Origin: Paenibacillus sp. FSL H7-0357
Lineage (GTDB): Bacteria; Bacillota; Bacilli; Paenibacillales; Paenibacillaceae
Length of the DNA stretch: 64,000 nucleotides
Direction of reading: 5' to 3'
NCBI RefSeq assembly: GCF_000758525.1
Contig: NZ_CP009241.1
Coordinates: 248,001-312,000 of the forward strand
Part shown: one piece after another, positions 58,893 through 64,000 of the stretch
Layout of the letters: the number at the start of each line of letters is the position of its first letter
Position numbering within the stretch: position 1 is the first letter of the stretch
The notes under the pieces: generated by a model
Database searches by the model: none
What the model was told of the DNA's origin: nothing
The model's input: only the letters and a program-made list of their open reading frames with translations
Made by a program: the position numbers and the translations under genes

Positions 58893-59005
58893 GCGACTTC
58901 AACCTCCTGTGGTAGGGTAGGTACGATTGAAGCTCTTTGTCAGGTGCTTCTTTCTTCGATAGTCGCTGGGGATTTTCCTTTTCTACAAGGATTATATATT
59001 ACGCC

Positions 59006-59092
59006 AGAATTTATATGTTTCACACGATAACTTATCCTTCTATTTCTCGCTGAAACGGTACCGTCCTTAAAAAGGACGGCAAAGCCGTTTCC
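59006..59092 (+). repeat. Interspersed 50-bp repeat, copy 2, with adjoining hairpin
   Basis: 59006-59055 match copy 1 (14275-14324) in 45 of 50 positions. Directly after it lies a nested hairpin: GAAACGG/CCGTTTC (59052-59058 with 59085-59091) outside CCGTCCTT/AAGGACGG (59061-59068 with 59072-59079). Copy 1 lacks this hairpin. It lies just outside the right end of the insertion sequence. Confidence 0.7.
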
Positions 59093-59135
59093 ACTTGGAT
59101 TGCCAGTTTAGATGAGCCGGCATGTGGAAGCTGTC

Positions 59136-59309
59136 GGACTCCAGCGCTCTTATTTCGGCAAAATCAGTCTTATTGGGGGCGAAACGGACCTCAGCGCCGC
59201 TATTTTCACAAAAACTGTCTAATTGTCGCAGGAAACAGGAAATAACGTCTCTGCAGTCCGCTGGGCATGATAGTGGGCTTTTCTGCTATAAATAGCGTCT
59301 CTCCAGTCC
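59136..59309. repeat. Mirrored 50-bp-period intergenic array 3
   Basis: Forward motifs GGACTCCAGCGCTCTTATTT (59136) and GGACCTCAGCGCCGCTATTT (59186) start exactly 50 bp apart. Inverted motifs AATAACGTCTCTGCAGTCC (59241) and AATAGCGTCTCTCCAGTCC (59291) also start 50 bp apart. The four share a GGACTxCAGxGxCGxTATT core. No gene is seen in 58893-59488. Confidence 0.6.
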
Positions 59310-59462
59310 GGCAGCGTTGAAAGCTCCCTTCTGGCCGAAGCGGCCCGCTGTGCGCATATCGTGCGGCATGGTGGACTGGTCAGAGCCTTGGTTGCAAAGG
59401 TCTTACTGTCGTAATCTTGCTCTCCTATTGCGATAGGCTGCATAAGGCCAAAGCAATCGTTT

Positions 59463-59468
59463 ATACTG
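59463..59468 (+). promoter_or_regulatory. Candidate -10 of the adaptive-response operon
   Basis: TATACT lies 21 nt before the adaA start with no good -35 at 16-18 bp, as expected for a promoter activated by methylated Ada. ATTGCGAT and AAGCAATCG upstream (about 59430-59460) form an imperfect inverted repeat that could be the Ada site. Confidence 0.4.
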
Positions 59469-59488
59469 GCGGTATGAGGTGATTTCAT

Positions 59489-60082
59489 TTGGATCAGGCA
59501 TTATTCGAACAGGTCTATGATTCGGTAGTCAAGCGGGAATCAACCTATGACGGGGTTTATTATACAGCGGTGTTGACTACACATATTGTCTGCCGCCCTT
59601 CCTGCCGGGCAAGAACGCCGAAGGCGGGAAATGTGGTTTTTTACGGTTCTTTGCAGGAGGCGACGAGAGCAGGTTTCCGCCCCTGCAAAAGATGCCGCCC
59701 CGAGGAAGGCGGCAGGCTAAGACCCGACGCGGTGCTTGCCGCACAGGCAGATGCCGTTATGGCAGAACGTTATGGAGAGAAGCTGACGCTGCAGTCACTG
59801 GCTGAACAGCTGAAAGTCAGCCCGTTTCACCTGCAAAGAACCTATAAGCGGGTAACCGGCCAGTCTCCTGCCGCGAGGCTGGACCAGCTGCGGCTGGAGA
59901 AAGCATGCGGACTGCTCGCGGACACCGGGCTCGCCATTGCTGAGGTTGGCAAGGCGGTCAGCTTTCAGGGACCGTCCCATTTTGCCGCATGGTTTGCGCG
60001 GAAGACCGGCCTTGCGCCAACAGAATACCGTACAGAGCTCAAAGGAGGAATCCAGCATGACCCAGACACTCAAGACCATTGA
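59489..60082 (+). CDS. adaA: AdaA-type methylphosphotriester-DNA methyltransferase and AraC activator
   Basis: A 197-residue protein in two parts. The zinc-binding Ada domain has four cysteines (Cys35, Cys39, Cys66, Cys69 in VCRPSC and RPCKRC); one takes the methyl group from DNA phosphotriesters. The AraC-type helix-turn-helix follows (LTLQSLAEQLKVSPFHLQRTYKRVTG, IAEVGKAVSFQGPSHFAAWFARKTG). Methylation turns it into an activator of the alkylation response. It lacks the O6-methylguanine domain of E. coli Ada, which is the next gene here, as in Bacillus. TTG start with GAGGTGA 6 nt upstream. It overlaps ogt by 26 bp. Confidence 0.93.
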   Translation: MDQALFEQVYDSVVKRESTYDGVYYTAVLTTHIVCRPSCRARTPKAGNVVFYGSLQEATRAGFRPCKRCRPEEGGRLRPDAVLAAQADAVMAERYGEKLTLQSLAEQLKVSPFHLQRTYKRVTGQSPAARLDQLRLEKACGLLADTGLAIAEVGKAVSFQGPSHFAAWFARKTGLAPTEYRTELKGGIQHDPDTQDH

Positions 60083-60623
60083 GATTTTCCATCATACCCT
60101 CAACGTCCGGAATAGAGACTGGACTTTGTGGGCCAGCAAGAAGGGCCTAATCCGCATATCTTATCAGGAGGATCAAGGCGTGCTTCCGGCATCGTGGCTG
60201 AAAACCTATGCACCGTCACATCAGTTCAGCGAGGACGCTGGCATCTTCGATCAATTCGGGGCCACGCAGCTTCTGGAGAGTTATTTTAACGGAGAGCCTG
60301 TAAGCTTCAGCAGTATCCCTTTGGATCTCTGGGGCACCCCGTTTCAGCAGGAGGTCTGGATGGGGCTGGCCGGTATTCCGCATGGTGCAATAGTGACCTA
60401 CAAGGAGCTTGCCGTAAGCATCGGAAGACCGCAGGCAGTCCGCGCGGTGGGTGCGGCTAACGGACAAAATCCGCTGCCGGTCGTGCTGCCCTGCCACCGG
60501 GTCATCGGCACGAACGGCACACTAACCGGATACCGGGGCGGCCTCAAGCTGAAGCAGGAGCTGCTGAAATTGGAAGGCATTACGAATGTGGGGGCGGCGG
60601 GACATGAACGATTTGCTTTTTGA
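60057..60623 (+). CDS. ogt: Methylated-DNA-protein-cysteine methyltransferase
   Basis: A 188-residue suicide repair enzyme that removes methyl from O6-methylguanine. The active-site Cys146 lies in VVLPCHRVIGTNG. The helix-turn-helix and DNA contacts are in GAIVTYKELAVSIGRPQAVRAVGAANGQNP. AAAGGAGG lies before the ATG at 60057, inside the end of adaA, so the frame from 59937 is rejected. It is equivalent to AdaB/Ogt of Bacillus. The middle member of a three-gene alkylation-repair operon. Confidence 0.95.
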   Translation: MTQTLKTIEIFHHTLNVRNRDWTLWASKKGLIRISYQEDQGVLPASWLKTYAPSHQFSEDAGIFDQFGATQLLESYFNGEPVSFSSIPLDLWGTPFQQEVWMGLAGIPHGAIVTYKELAVSIGRPQAVRAVGAANGQNPLPVVLPCHRVIGTNGTLTGYRGGLKLKQELLKLEGITNVGAAGHERFAF

Positions 60624-61506
60624 GCTGCCGCTGCCGGAGTTTTTTGACTTGTCCGCATGTCTGGAATACATGAACCGTTCGCCGCTGGAATGCCTGTTCC
60701 GTTCCGATGGGGAAGGGGTTACCCGGCTGTTCATGCTGGAAGGAACGCCGTCGCTGGTCAGGCTGACGGTTGCAGCCGGTACGCCGCGTCTACAAGCCAC
60801 GCTGCTGACCGGTGCTTTTCCCGGCCCGAAACCTCTGGCGGAACTGGCACAGTATATCGTGGAATGGTTCGATCTGGACCGCGATCTTGCACCGTTCTAC
60901 CGGCTGGCTGACGCAGACCCGCTCTTGCAGAAGCTCGCGGCGAGTGAACGGGGCTTGCGGATCATCGGCATTCCCGATCTGTTCGAGGCTTTATGCTGGG
61001 CTATTCTCGGCCAGCAGGTCAATCTGGCTTTTGCCTACAGGCTGAAGCAGCAACTCACCGCTGAATACGGGAAGTCGCTGGAATATGAAGGGCATACTTA
61101 TTATCATTTTCCGGGGCCTGAGACGTTTCTACAGGTCTCGATGGAAGAACTCTGTAGTCTGCAGCTGACCCGCAGCAAAGCGCGGACCCTATTGGATGTG
61201 GCTGCACTGATCTCCGGTGGTGAATTGAGCCGGGAGGAGCTGCTGGCCCTGCCGTCCCCTGAAGCCGCCGAGCAGCGGCTGCTGAAGATCCGGGGAATCG
61301 GTCCGTGGACCTCGCAGTATGTGCGGATGCGCTGCCTGCGCGACACCACTGCCTTCCCCGTAGGAGATGTCGGCCTGCAGAATGCGGTGAAGTTCCTCAC
61401 CGGCATGGATAGAAAGCCGACCCCGGCGGAACTGCTGGCACTGTCGGTACCCTGGCACGGCTGGGAAGCCTATGCCACATTTTATTTGTGGCGTGCGCTG
61501 TATTGA
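60604..61506 (+). CDS. alkA: DNA-3-methyladenine glycosylase II
   Basis: A 300-residue base-excision glycosylase of the AlkA type. The N-terminal beta domain is followed by FEALCWAILGQQVNLAFAYRLKQ. The helix-hairpin-helix LLKIRGIGPWTSQYVRMRCL and the catalytic Asp255 in AFPVGDVGLQNAV are clear. It removes 3-methyladenine and related lesions. The ATG at 60604 follows GGGGGCGGCGGG and overlaps the end of ogt by 20 bp. The upstream GTG at 60586 is possible but less likely. The cluster unites the direct-repair and glycosylase arms of the adaptive response. Confidence 0.95.
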   Translation: MNDLLFELPLPEFFDLSACLEYMNRSPLECLFRSDGEGVTRLFMLEGTPSLVRLTVAAGTPRLQATLLTGAFPGPKPLAELAQYIVEWFDLDRDLAPFYRLADADPLLQKLAASERGLRIIGIPDLFEALCWAILGQQVNLAFAYRLKQQLTAEYGKSLEYEGHTYYHFPGPETFLQVSMEELCSLQLTRSKARTLLDVAALISGGELSREELLALPSPEAAEQRLLKIRGIGPWTSQYVRMRCLRDTTAFPVGDVGLQNAVKFLTGMDRKPTPAELLALSVPWHGWEAYATFYLWRALY

Positions 61507-61605
61507 CTATCCGCTGCCTGTGAACGAGTATTCTAATCGGTCAATAGTTTTGGGTTGTTTTTGTATCACCTTGTTGTATAAAAACCGATATGCTAAGATA
61601 CAATT

Positions 61606-61732
61606 AAAGAAGGAGCCGTGCGTCAACACGACTCCAGTGTACAATCCGCGATAAGAGCGGACGGCCTTGGTATAAGGCAACGGAGAAGTAGATCGCGCTC
61701 ACCCTACCAAGATGGGCGGTCTACTTCTTTTT
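61606..61732 (+). ncRNA. Candidate antisense antitoxin RNA (type I system)
   Basis: A promoter-like TTGTTG-N17-TAAGAT (61571-61599), or TTGTAT-N19-TACAAT, precedes a region of about 125 nt. That region ends in a terminator: a perfect 9-bp stem AGAAGTAGA/TCTACTTCT (61684-61692 with 61720-61728) and five T. The RNA would be complementary to the last codons and the 3' end of the convergent toxin mRNA, as in txpA/RatA and bsrG/SR4. Confidence 0.65.
61612..61635 (-). terminator. Terminator of the toxin mRNA
   Basis: In minus-strand sense GGAGTCGTG pairs with CACGGCTCC (one G-T pair) around a 6-nt loop, followed by TTCTTT. It would place the toxin mRNA end near 61605, overlapping the whole antisense RNA. 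Confidence 0.65.
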
Positions 61733-61804
61733 GTTGAAGGATAAAATCAACACAACCAGTGTCGCAAATGAAATCATCAGCGTCAGTGCTTGGTATACCT
61801 CCAC
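61721..61804 (-). CDS. Holin-like type I toxin, 27 residues
   Basis: A tiny membrane protein of the TxpA/BsrG-like 'putative holin-like toxin' type: MEVYQALTLMISFATLVVLI followed by a short polar end with three lysines. The single hydrophobic helix would insert into the membrane and impair it when overexpressed. The GTG at 61804 is 8 nt after GGAGG, better than the ATG at 61810, which lies almost on the ribosome site. The stop codon falls inside the antisense RNA's terminator stem. The gene is too short for normal ORF calling. The mRNA ribosome site is sequestered (61814-61827). Confidence 0.8.
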   Translation of the reverse strand: MEVYQALTLMISFATLVVLILSFNKKK

Positions 61805-61813
61805 AGGCATCAC

Positions 61814-61827
61814 CTCCCTTCCGGGAG
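61814..61827 (-). promoter_or_regulatory. Hairpin hiding the toxin ribosome-binding site
   Basis: CTCCC-GGAA-GGGAG is a perfect 5-bp stem closed by a GNRA-type tetraloop. Its 3' arm is part of AAGGGAGGTGAT, the toxin ribosome site. Such sequestration is common in type I toxin mRNAs. Confidence 0.7.
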
Positions 61828-61911
61828 ATTAGCCGACCGCTAATCCAGCAGTTAACCGTGCATCAATGGAAATAAGCCCAGCTTTGATAGCCCCATACTT
61901 TTTCACACGCG

Positions 61912-61939
61912 AAAAAGCCCCTGCAGAGTTTGCAGAGGC
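61912..61939 (-). terminator. Rho-independent terminator after the peptide gene
   Basis: In minus-strand sense GCCTCTGCA pairs with TGCAGGGGC (one G-T pair) around a 5-nt loop, then five T. It ends the receptor-peptide transcript 20 nt after the peptide stop and separates it from the toxin gene. Confidence 0.85.
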
Positions 61940-61959
61940 TCGTCCGGCTATTGATTTAT

Positions 61960-62109
61960 TTAATGGTCTACCCCGTGGCGCAGCGGTCCGAAGCCGCCGC
62001 TTGCGATCTTATCCGTGCTGGTGGATCCTGCGTCCGCGCTGACAACAGCTGCATTAACACTTACCAAAGCGACCACAATAAAGATGAGCGTAAACACTTT
62101 TTTCTTCAT
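61960..62109 (-). CDS. Secreted peptide precursor, candidate pheromone (Phr/PapR-like)
   Basis: A 49-residue ORF with a classic export signal (MKKKVFTLIFIVVALVSVNA, cleavage likely after VVSA) and a short polar tail ending GGFGPLRHGVDH. It lies 13 nt after the stop of a helical-repeat protein gene on the same strand, with GGGAGG in the gap 7 nt before the ATG, so the two are co-translated. A short exported precursor straight after a TPR-like receptor is the layout of RRNPP quorum-sensing pairs. The mature signal would be a C-terminal fragment re-imported by an oligopeptide permease. The ORF, signal and layout are seen; the pheromone role is inferred. Confidence 0.7.
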   Translation of the reverse strand: MKKKVFTLIFIVVALVSVNAAVVSADAGSTSTDKIASGGFGPLRHGVDH

Positions 62110-62122
62110 TTTGAAATCCTCC

Positions 62123-62971
62123 CTAGTCTTGTATTTGTTCCATCAAGCAGAGGTACTCGTCCAGTTGCCCGGAAGTTGTTTGATTTCGGAGTTTCTCAAA
62201 GAGAACCGCTGACTTACGGAACCCTGTATCATCTTTAAGCTTAACTGATGATGCCAAAGAACATAGAAGCGAATTTATAGAATCATATATATTTCCATTT
62301 ATGTAATAATATTTCGCCTTTAAATAAATGTAATCTATGTAATACCGGATGTTCCTTTTTGTTATGTAGTATTCCCCCATCGAGTCGATCTGCTCTTTGA
62401 ACTCGATCAGCACCTCATCGACGTTGTACTTATGCTTGATTGCTGACTCCAGGATGTATATCATGCCTGGCAAGATTTCCTCTTCGTTATGCCGCAGGAA
62501 AACCAGGTAATCCGGAAGTGCGGTGGTGTTCCCCTCGTTCAGTTCGATCACGTGCAGATTAGCTAGGGCAATTTCACGATAATATTCAACCTCGGCCCAG
62601 CCCTCGGCGTTCATACCGTTAATCCATCCCAAATCCTCATACTTCGAGATGCACTCTCTCGCCTCGTCATATCGGCCCAGCTTCTCGAGCGCGATTCCTT
62701 TCAAACACATAGAATAGCCGAAGTAATAGACGATGCTTCGGTTTAATCCGAAATTGCACACCTTCTGGCCGTCGGCATACTCCCGCCGATATATGTTGTA
62801 GAATTGATTAATCTCGCTGTATAGCCTATCGGCGATTTGGAGGATACCGTCCCAATTTTCAAGGGTAAATGATGCCCTTAGCATCTGAACCAGTGAATCA
62901 GCATTGATCCCGTTAAGATCCAACTCCAATATGATCCATCCTTCCGTAAAAAGCGAAAAAAGTTTCTCCAT
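62123..62971 (-). CDS. TPR-like helical-repeat protein, candidate peptide-pheromone receptor
   Basis: A 282-residue all-helical protein with repeat units like TPRs (YSMCLKGIALEKLGRYDEARE, IYLKAKYYYINGNIYDSINSLL), similar in style to the C-terminal parts of RRNPP regulators such as PlcR, NprR or Rap. No N-terminal helix-turn-helix is visible; residues 1-50 (KLFSLFTEGWIILELDLNGI) do not look like one, so it is not a plain PlcR-type activator. It is also shorter than Rap proteins. It could act by protein binding or be a truncated regulator. The ATG at 62971 is taken; an upstream TTG at 62983 exists, both with weak ribosome sites. The downstream peptide gene supports a receptor role. Confidence 0.6.
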   Translation of the reverse strand: MEKLFSLFTEGWIILELDLNGINADSLVQMLRASFTLENWDGILQIADRLYSEINQFYNIYRREYADGQKVCNFGLNRSIVYYFGYSMCLKGIALEKLGRYDEARECISKYEDLGWINGMNAEGWAEVEYYREIALANLHVIELNEGNTTALPDYLVFLRHNEEEILPGMIYILESAIKHKYNVDEVLIEFKEQIDSMGEYYITKRNIRYYIDYIYLKAKYYYINGNIYDSINSLLCSLASSVKLKDDTGFRKSAVLFEKLRNQTTSGQLDEYLCLMEQIQD

Positions 62972-63041
62972 GATATTCCACAAAATACAAAATAAGAATT
63001 TCTTTGTCTAATCATTGTTCTTTATTTCACCCTTATTAGTA

Positions 63042-63057
63042 AGTGACCCATGTCACA
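63042..63057. promoter_or_regulatory. CRP/FNR-type palindrome upstream of the receptor gene
   Basis: AGTGA-CCCATG-TCACA matches the TGTGA-N6-TCACA consensus of CRP/FNR-family regulators in nine of ten half-site bases. It lies about 78 bp before the receptor start, in a 486-bp AT-rich gap (62984-63469) that otherwise shows only short inverted repeats and no gene. One is TCAGACG/CGTCTGA (63148-63184), another AAGAGACATCTCTT near 63220. Confidence 0.45.
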
Positions 63058-63469
63058 TTTAAAGGTATTTTTATACAAAAAAATTCATTATATGGAAAAT
63101 ATGCAGGGCGTCCGATACGCGTCATACAAAAACGCCTGAAATAAGCTCAGACGCTGCAATATCGCAACAAAGCTACGTCTGAATTAGTTAAATCTATAAA
63201 GGAAAAGAGACACCTCTAAAAGAGACATCTCTTGAATAAAACGGAGTTTATGTCACAGATAATCAAAGTTGTATATTCAGGATTAGACTTGAGAATAAAT
63301 AATATTTTCCAAATAAAGCTGATAATTAGTAATCCGTGGTTGTAAATCCTCCTCCTCTAACTCCCTATTAATAGAAGGCGGTTGATGCAGAGCACAATGA
63401 TATGGAGTTATCTATTAGCCTCTGCCACTCCATCAGCTAACCCTTCAAAAACAATTGGAGGTTTTATAA

Positions 63470-63937
63470 ATGGGATACCACATTCGGGTTAACTTGAATG
63501 CAAACCGGACAAAACTGGGTTCATTGAAAATGTATAATGATAGCGGGGCTTTAGTATTTGGTCCTGTACAAGCACTTGGCCGCTCAGAATACGGTTATTC
63601 TTGGTCTCAGACTGACGGACATACACCAACCGGGGTATATTCAGCAGCAATATCGAAAGAGCCAATGCCCCAAACGGTTAAAAATAAACGTTCTTATGGC
63701 CCGTCGAAATATATCATAATGGACCCTGTTAGTGGCAATGCGTTAATTGCAGAACAAAATGGCCGCTCAGGTCTATGGATTCATGGTGGAGATCCAGCAG
63801 ATACAGGTGCCCCTTCTTATCCACTACGTCCAACACATGGTTGCGTAAGACTTTCGAATGAGGACCAACACAGCTTGATTTATGTTCTATCCACATTAGG
63901 TGGCGGTACTGGAAAGGTAACTATCGCCGAAGTTTAA
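63470..63937 (+). CDS. L,D-transpeptidase (YkuD) domain protein without signal peptide
   Basis: A 155-residue single YkuD domain. The catalytic region has GLWIHGGDP (His105) and RPTHGCVRLSN (His123, Cys125). Family enzymes make or remodel 3-3 peptidoglycan cross-links by acyl transfer through the cysteine. The early HTPTGVYSAA segment fits the YkuD fold. No signal peptide or membrane helix is present, so the route to the wall is unclear; spore-associated YkuD of Bacillus likewise shows no classical signal. GGAGG lies 7 nt before the ATG. It is monocistronic in view. The AT-rich composition is lower in GC than most of the window. Confidence 0.9.
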   Translation: MGYHIRVNLNANRTKLGSLKMYNDSGALVFGPVQALGRSEYGYSWSQTDGHTPTGVYSAAISKEPMPQTVKNKRSYGPSKYIIMDPVSGNALIAEQNGRSGLWIHGGDPADTGAPSYPLRPTHGCVRLSNEDQHSLIYVLSTLGGGTGKVTIAEV

Positions 63938-64000
63938 TCTAAGGAACAAAATCAACATTTGTTCAAGCCGTTTCAAACGGGGTACTTAAATACAGATACA

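Larger units (their letters stand above)
57289..58967 (-). mobile_element. IS110-family insertion sequence (IS1111-like layout)
   Basis: The transposase gene lies between a short non-coding end and a long 3' non-coding end of about 230 nt. The imperfect inverted repeat AGCAACTGACGAAGAG (57289-57304), with 12 of 16 positions matching the reverse complement of 58952-58967, is a candidate subterminal repeat. True ends probably lie several bases outside and were not fixed. IS110-family elements lack target duplications, and none was seen. Confidence 0.7.

Noticed and set aside
59136..59309. CRISPR-like spacing of short motifs
   Set aside because: Only four degenerate motifs, two of them inverted, with no identical repeats and no cas genes; it is a mirrored intergenic array, not a CRISPR.
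59219..59488. An 89-codon minus-strand frame upstream of adaA
   Set aside because: It lies across the mirrored repeat array, has no ribosome site or domain, and overlaps the predicted adaA promoter.
59937..60056. Upstream extension of the methyltransferase frame inside adaA
   Set aside because: The extension is out-of-frame adaA sequence; AAAGGAGG directly before the ATG at 60057 fixes the start.
63090..63140. Short plus-strand ORF beginning ATGGAAAATATGCAGGGC
   Set aside because: No ribosome site and no conserved feature; it ends after about 15 codons in an AT-rich spacer.

Overview
This 64 kb window reads as chromosome from a spore-forming Gram-positive of the Paenibacillus type. The coding GC is moderate and strong GGAGG ribosome sites are common. 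The gene content fits this group: an S-layer-homology (SLH) protein, YesM/YesN-type two-component genes beside LplABC-type sugar transport, a collagen-like spore-surface protein, a spore-coat transglutaminase, AdeR next to alanine dehydrogenase, and AdaA-Ogt-AlkA. The species assignment is inference from content, not a database match.

Layout. 1-7.6 kb: the end of a PLP lyase, then a minus-strand surface-glycan cluster (three family 2 glycosyltransferases, a pyruvyl-transferase-like protein, a flippase). 7.9-14.2 kb: a divergent 2098-residue SLH protein with a LamG-like domain, cadherin-like repeats and a PTATPTAE stalk. 14.3-20.5 kb: aldose epimerase, M20 amidohydrolase, ald-adeR, tgl. 20.5-44 kb: a glycan-use region with a YesN/YesM pair, a lone binding protein, a collagen-like gene, an ABC importer, a large secreted clan-A-like glycosidase, and an operon of GH3, GH88/105, an unknown toroid-like protein, GH38 and a HAD phosphatase. 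Two promoters in this region share a 39-bp upstream motif at the same distance from the -10. 44.6-52.2 kb: hflX with a long regulated leader, a second spore-surface-like protein, and an SNF2/SWIM pair. 52.4-57.1 kb: a membrane AraC regulator, an orphan TctC binding protein, KdgT. 57.3-59 kb: an IS110-family element. 59.5-61.5 kb: the alkylation-repair operon. 61.6-64 kb: a type I toxin-antitoxin locus, a candidate peptide-pheromone gene with its helical-repeat receptor, and a YkuD L,D-transpeptidase.

The most interesting signals are small and mostly outside long ORFs. (1) The hflX leader holds a consensus promoter, a 14-codon leader peptide containing Arg-Ile-Arg, and a Rho-independent terminator 300 nt before hflX, with a plausible antiterminator; this looks like antibiotic-sensing attenuation. 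(2) A 49-codon secreted-peptide gene sits 13 nt after a TPR-like receptor gene, and a holin-like toxin with an antisense RNA and a sequestered ribosome site lies just downstream. (3) The IS110-family element has two large-internal-loop hairpins in its 3' non-coding end, as expected of a bridge (seek) RNA. (4) Three intergenic regions carry mirrored arrays, two direct plus two inverted short motifs with a 50-bp period. (5) A hairpin element recurs directly before the ribosome site of two unrelated genes.

Everything here was read by eye from the sequence. Family names rest on motif recognition, and RNA structures were paired by hand without energy calculations.
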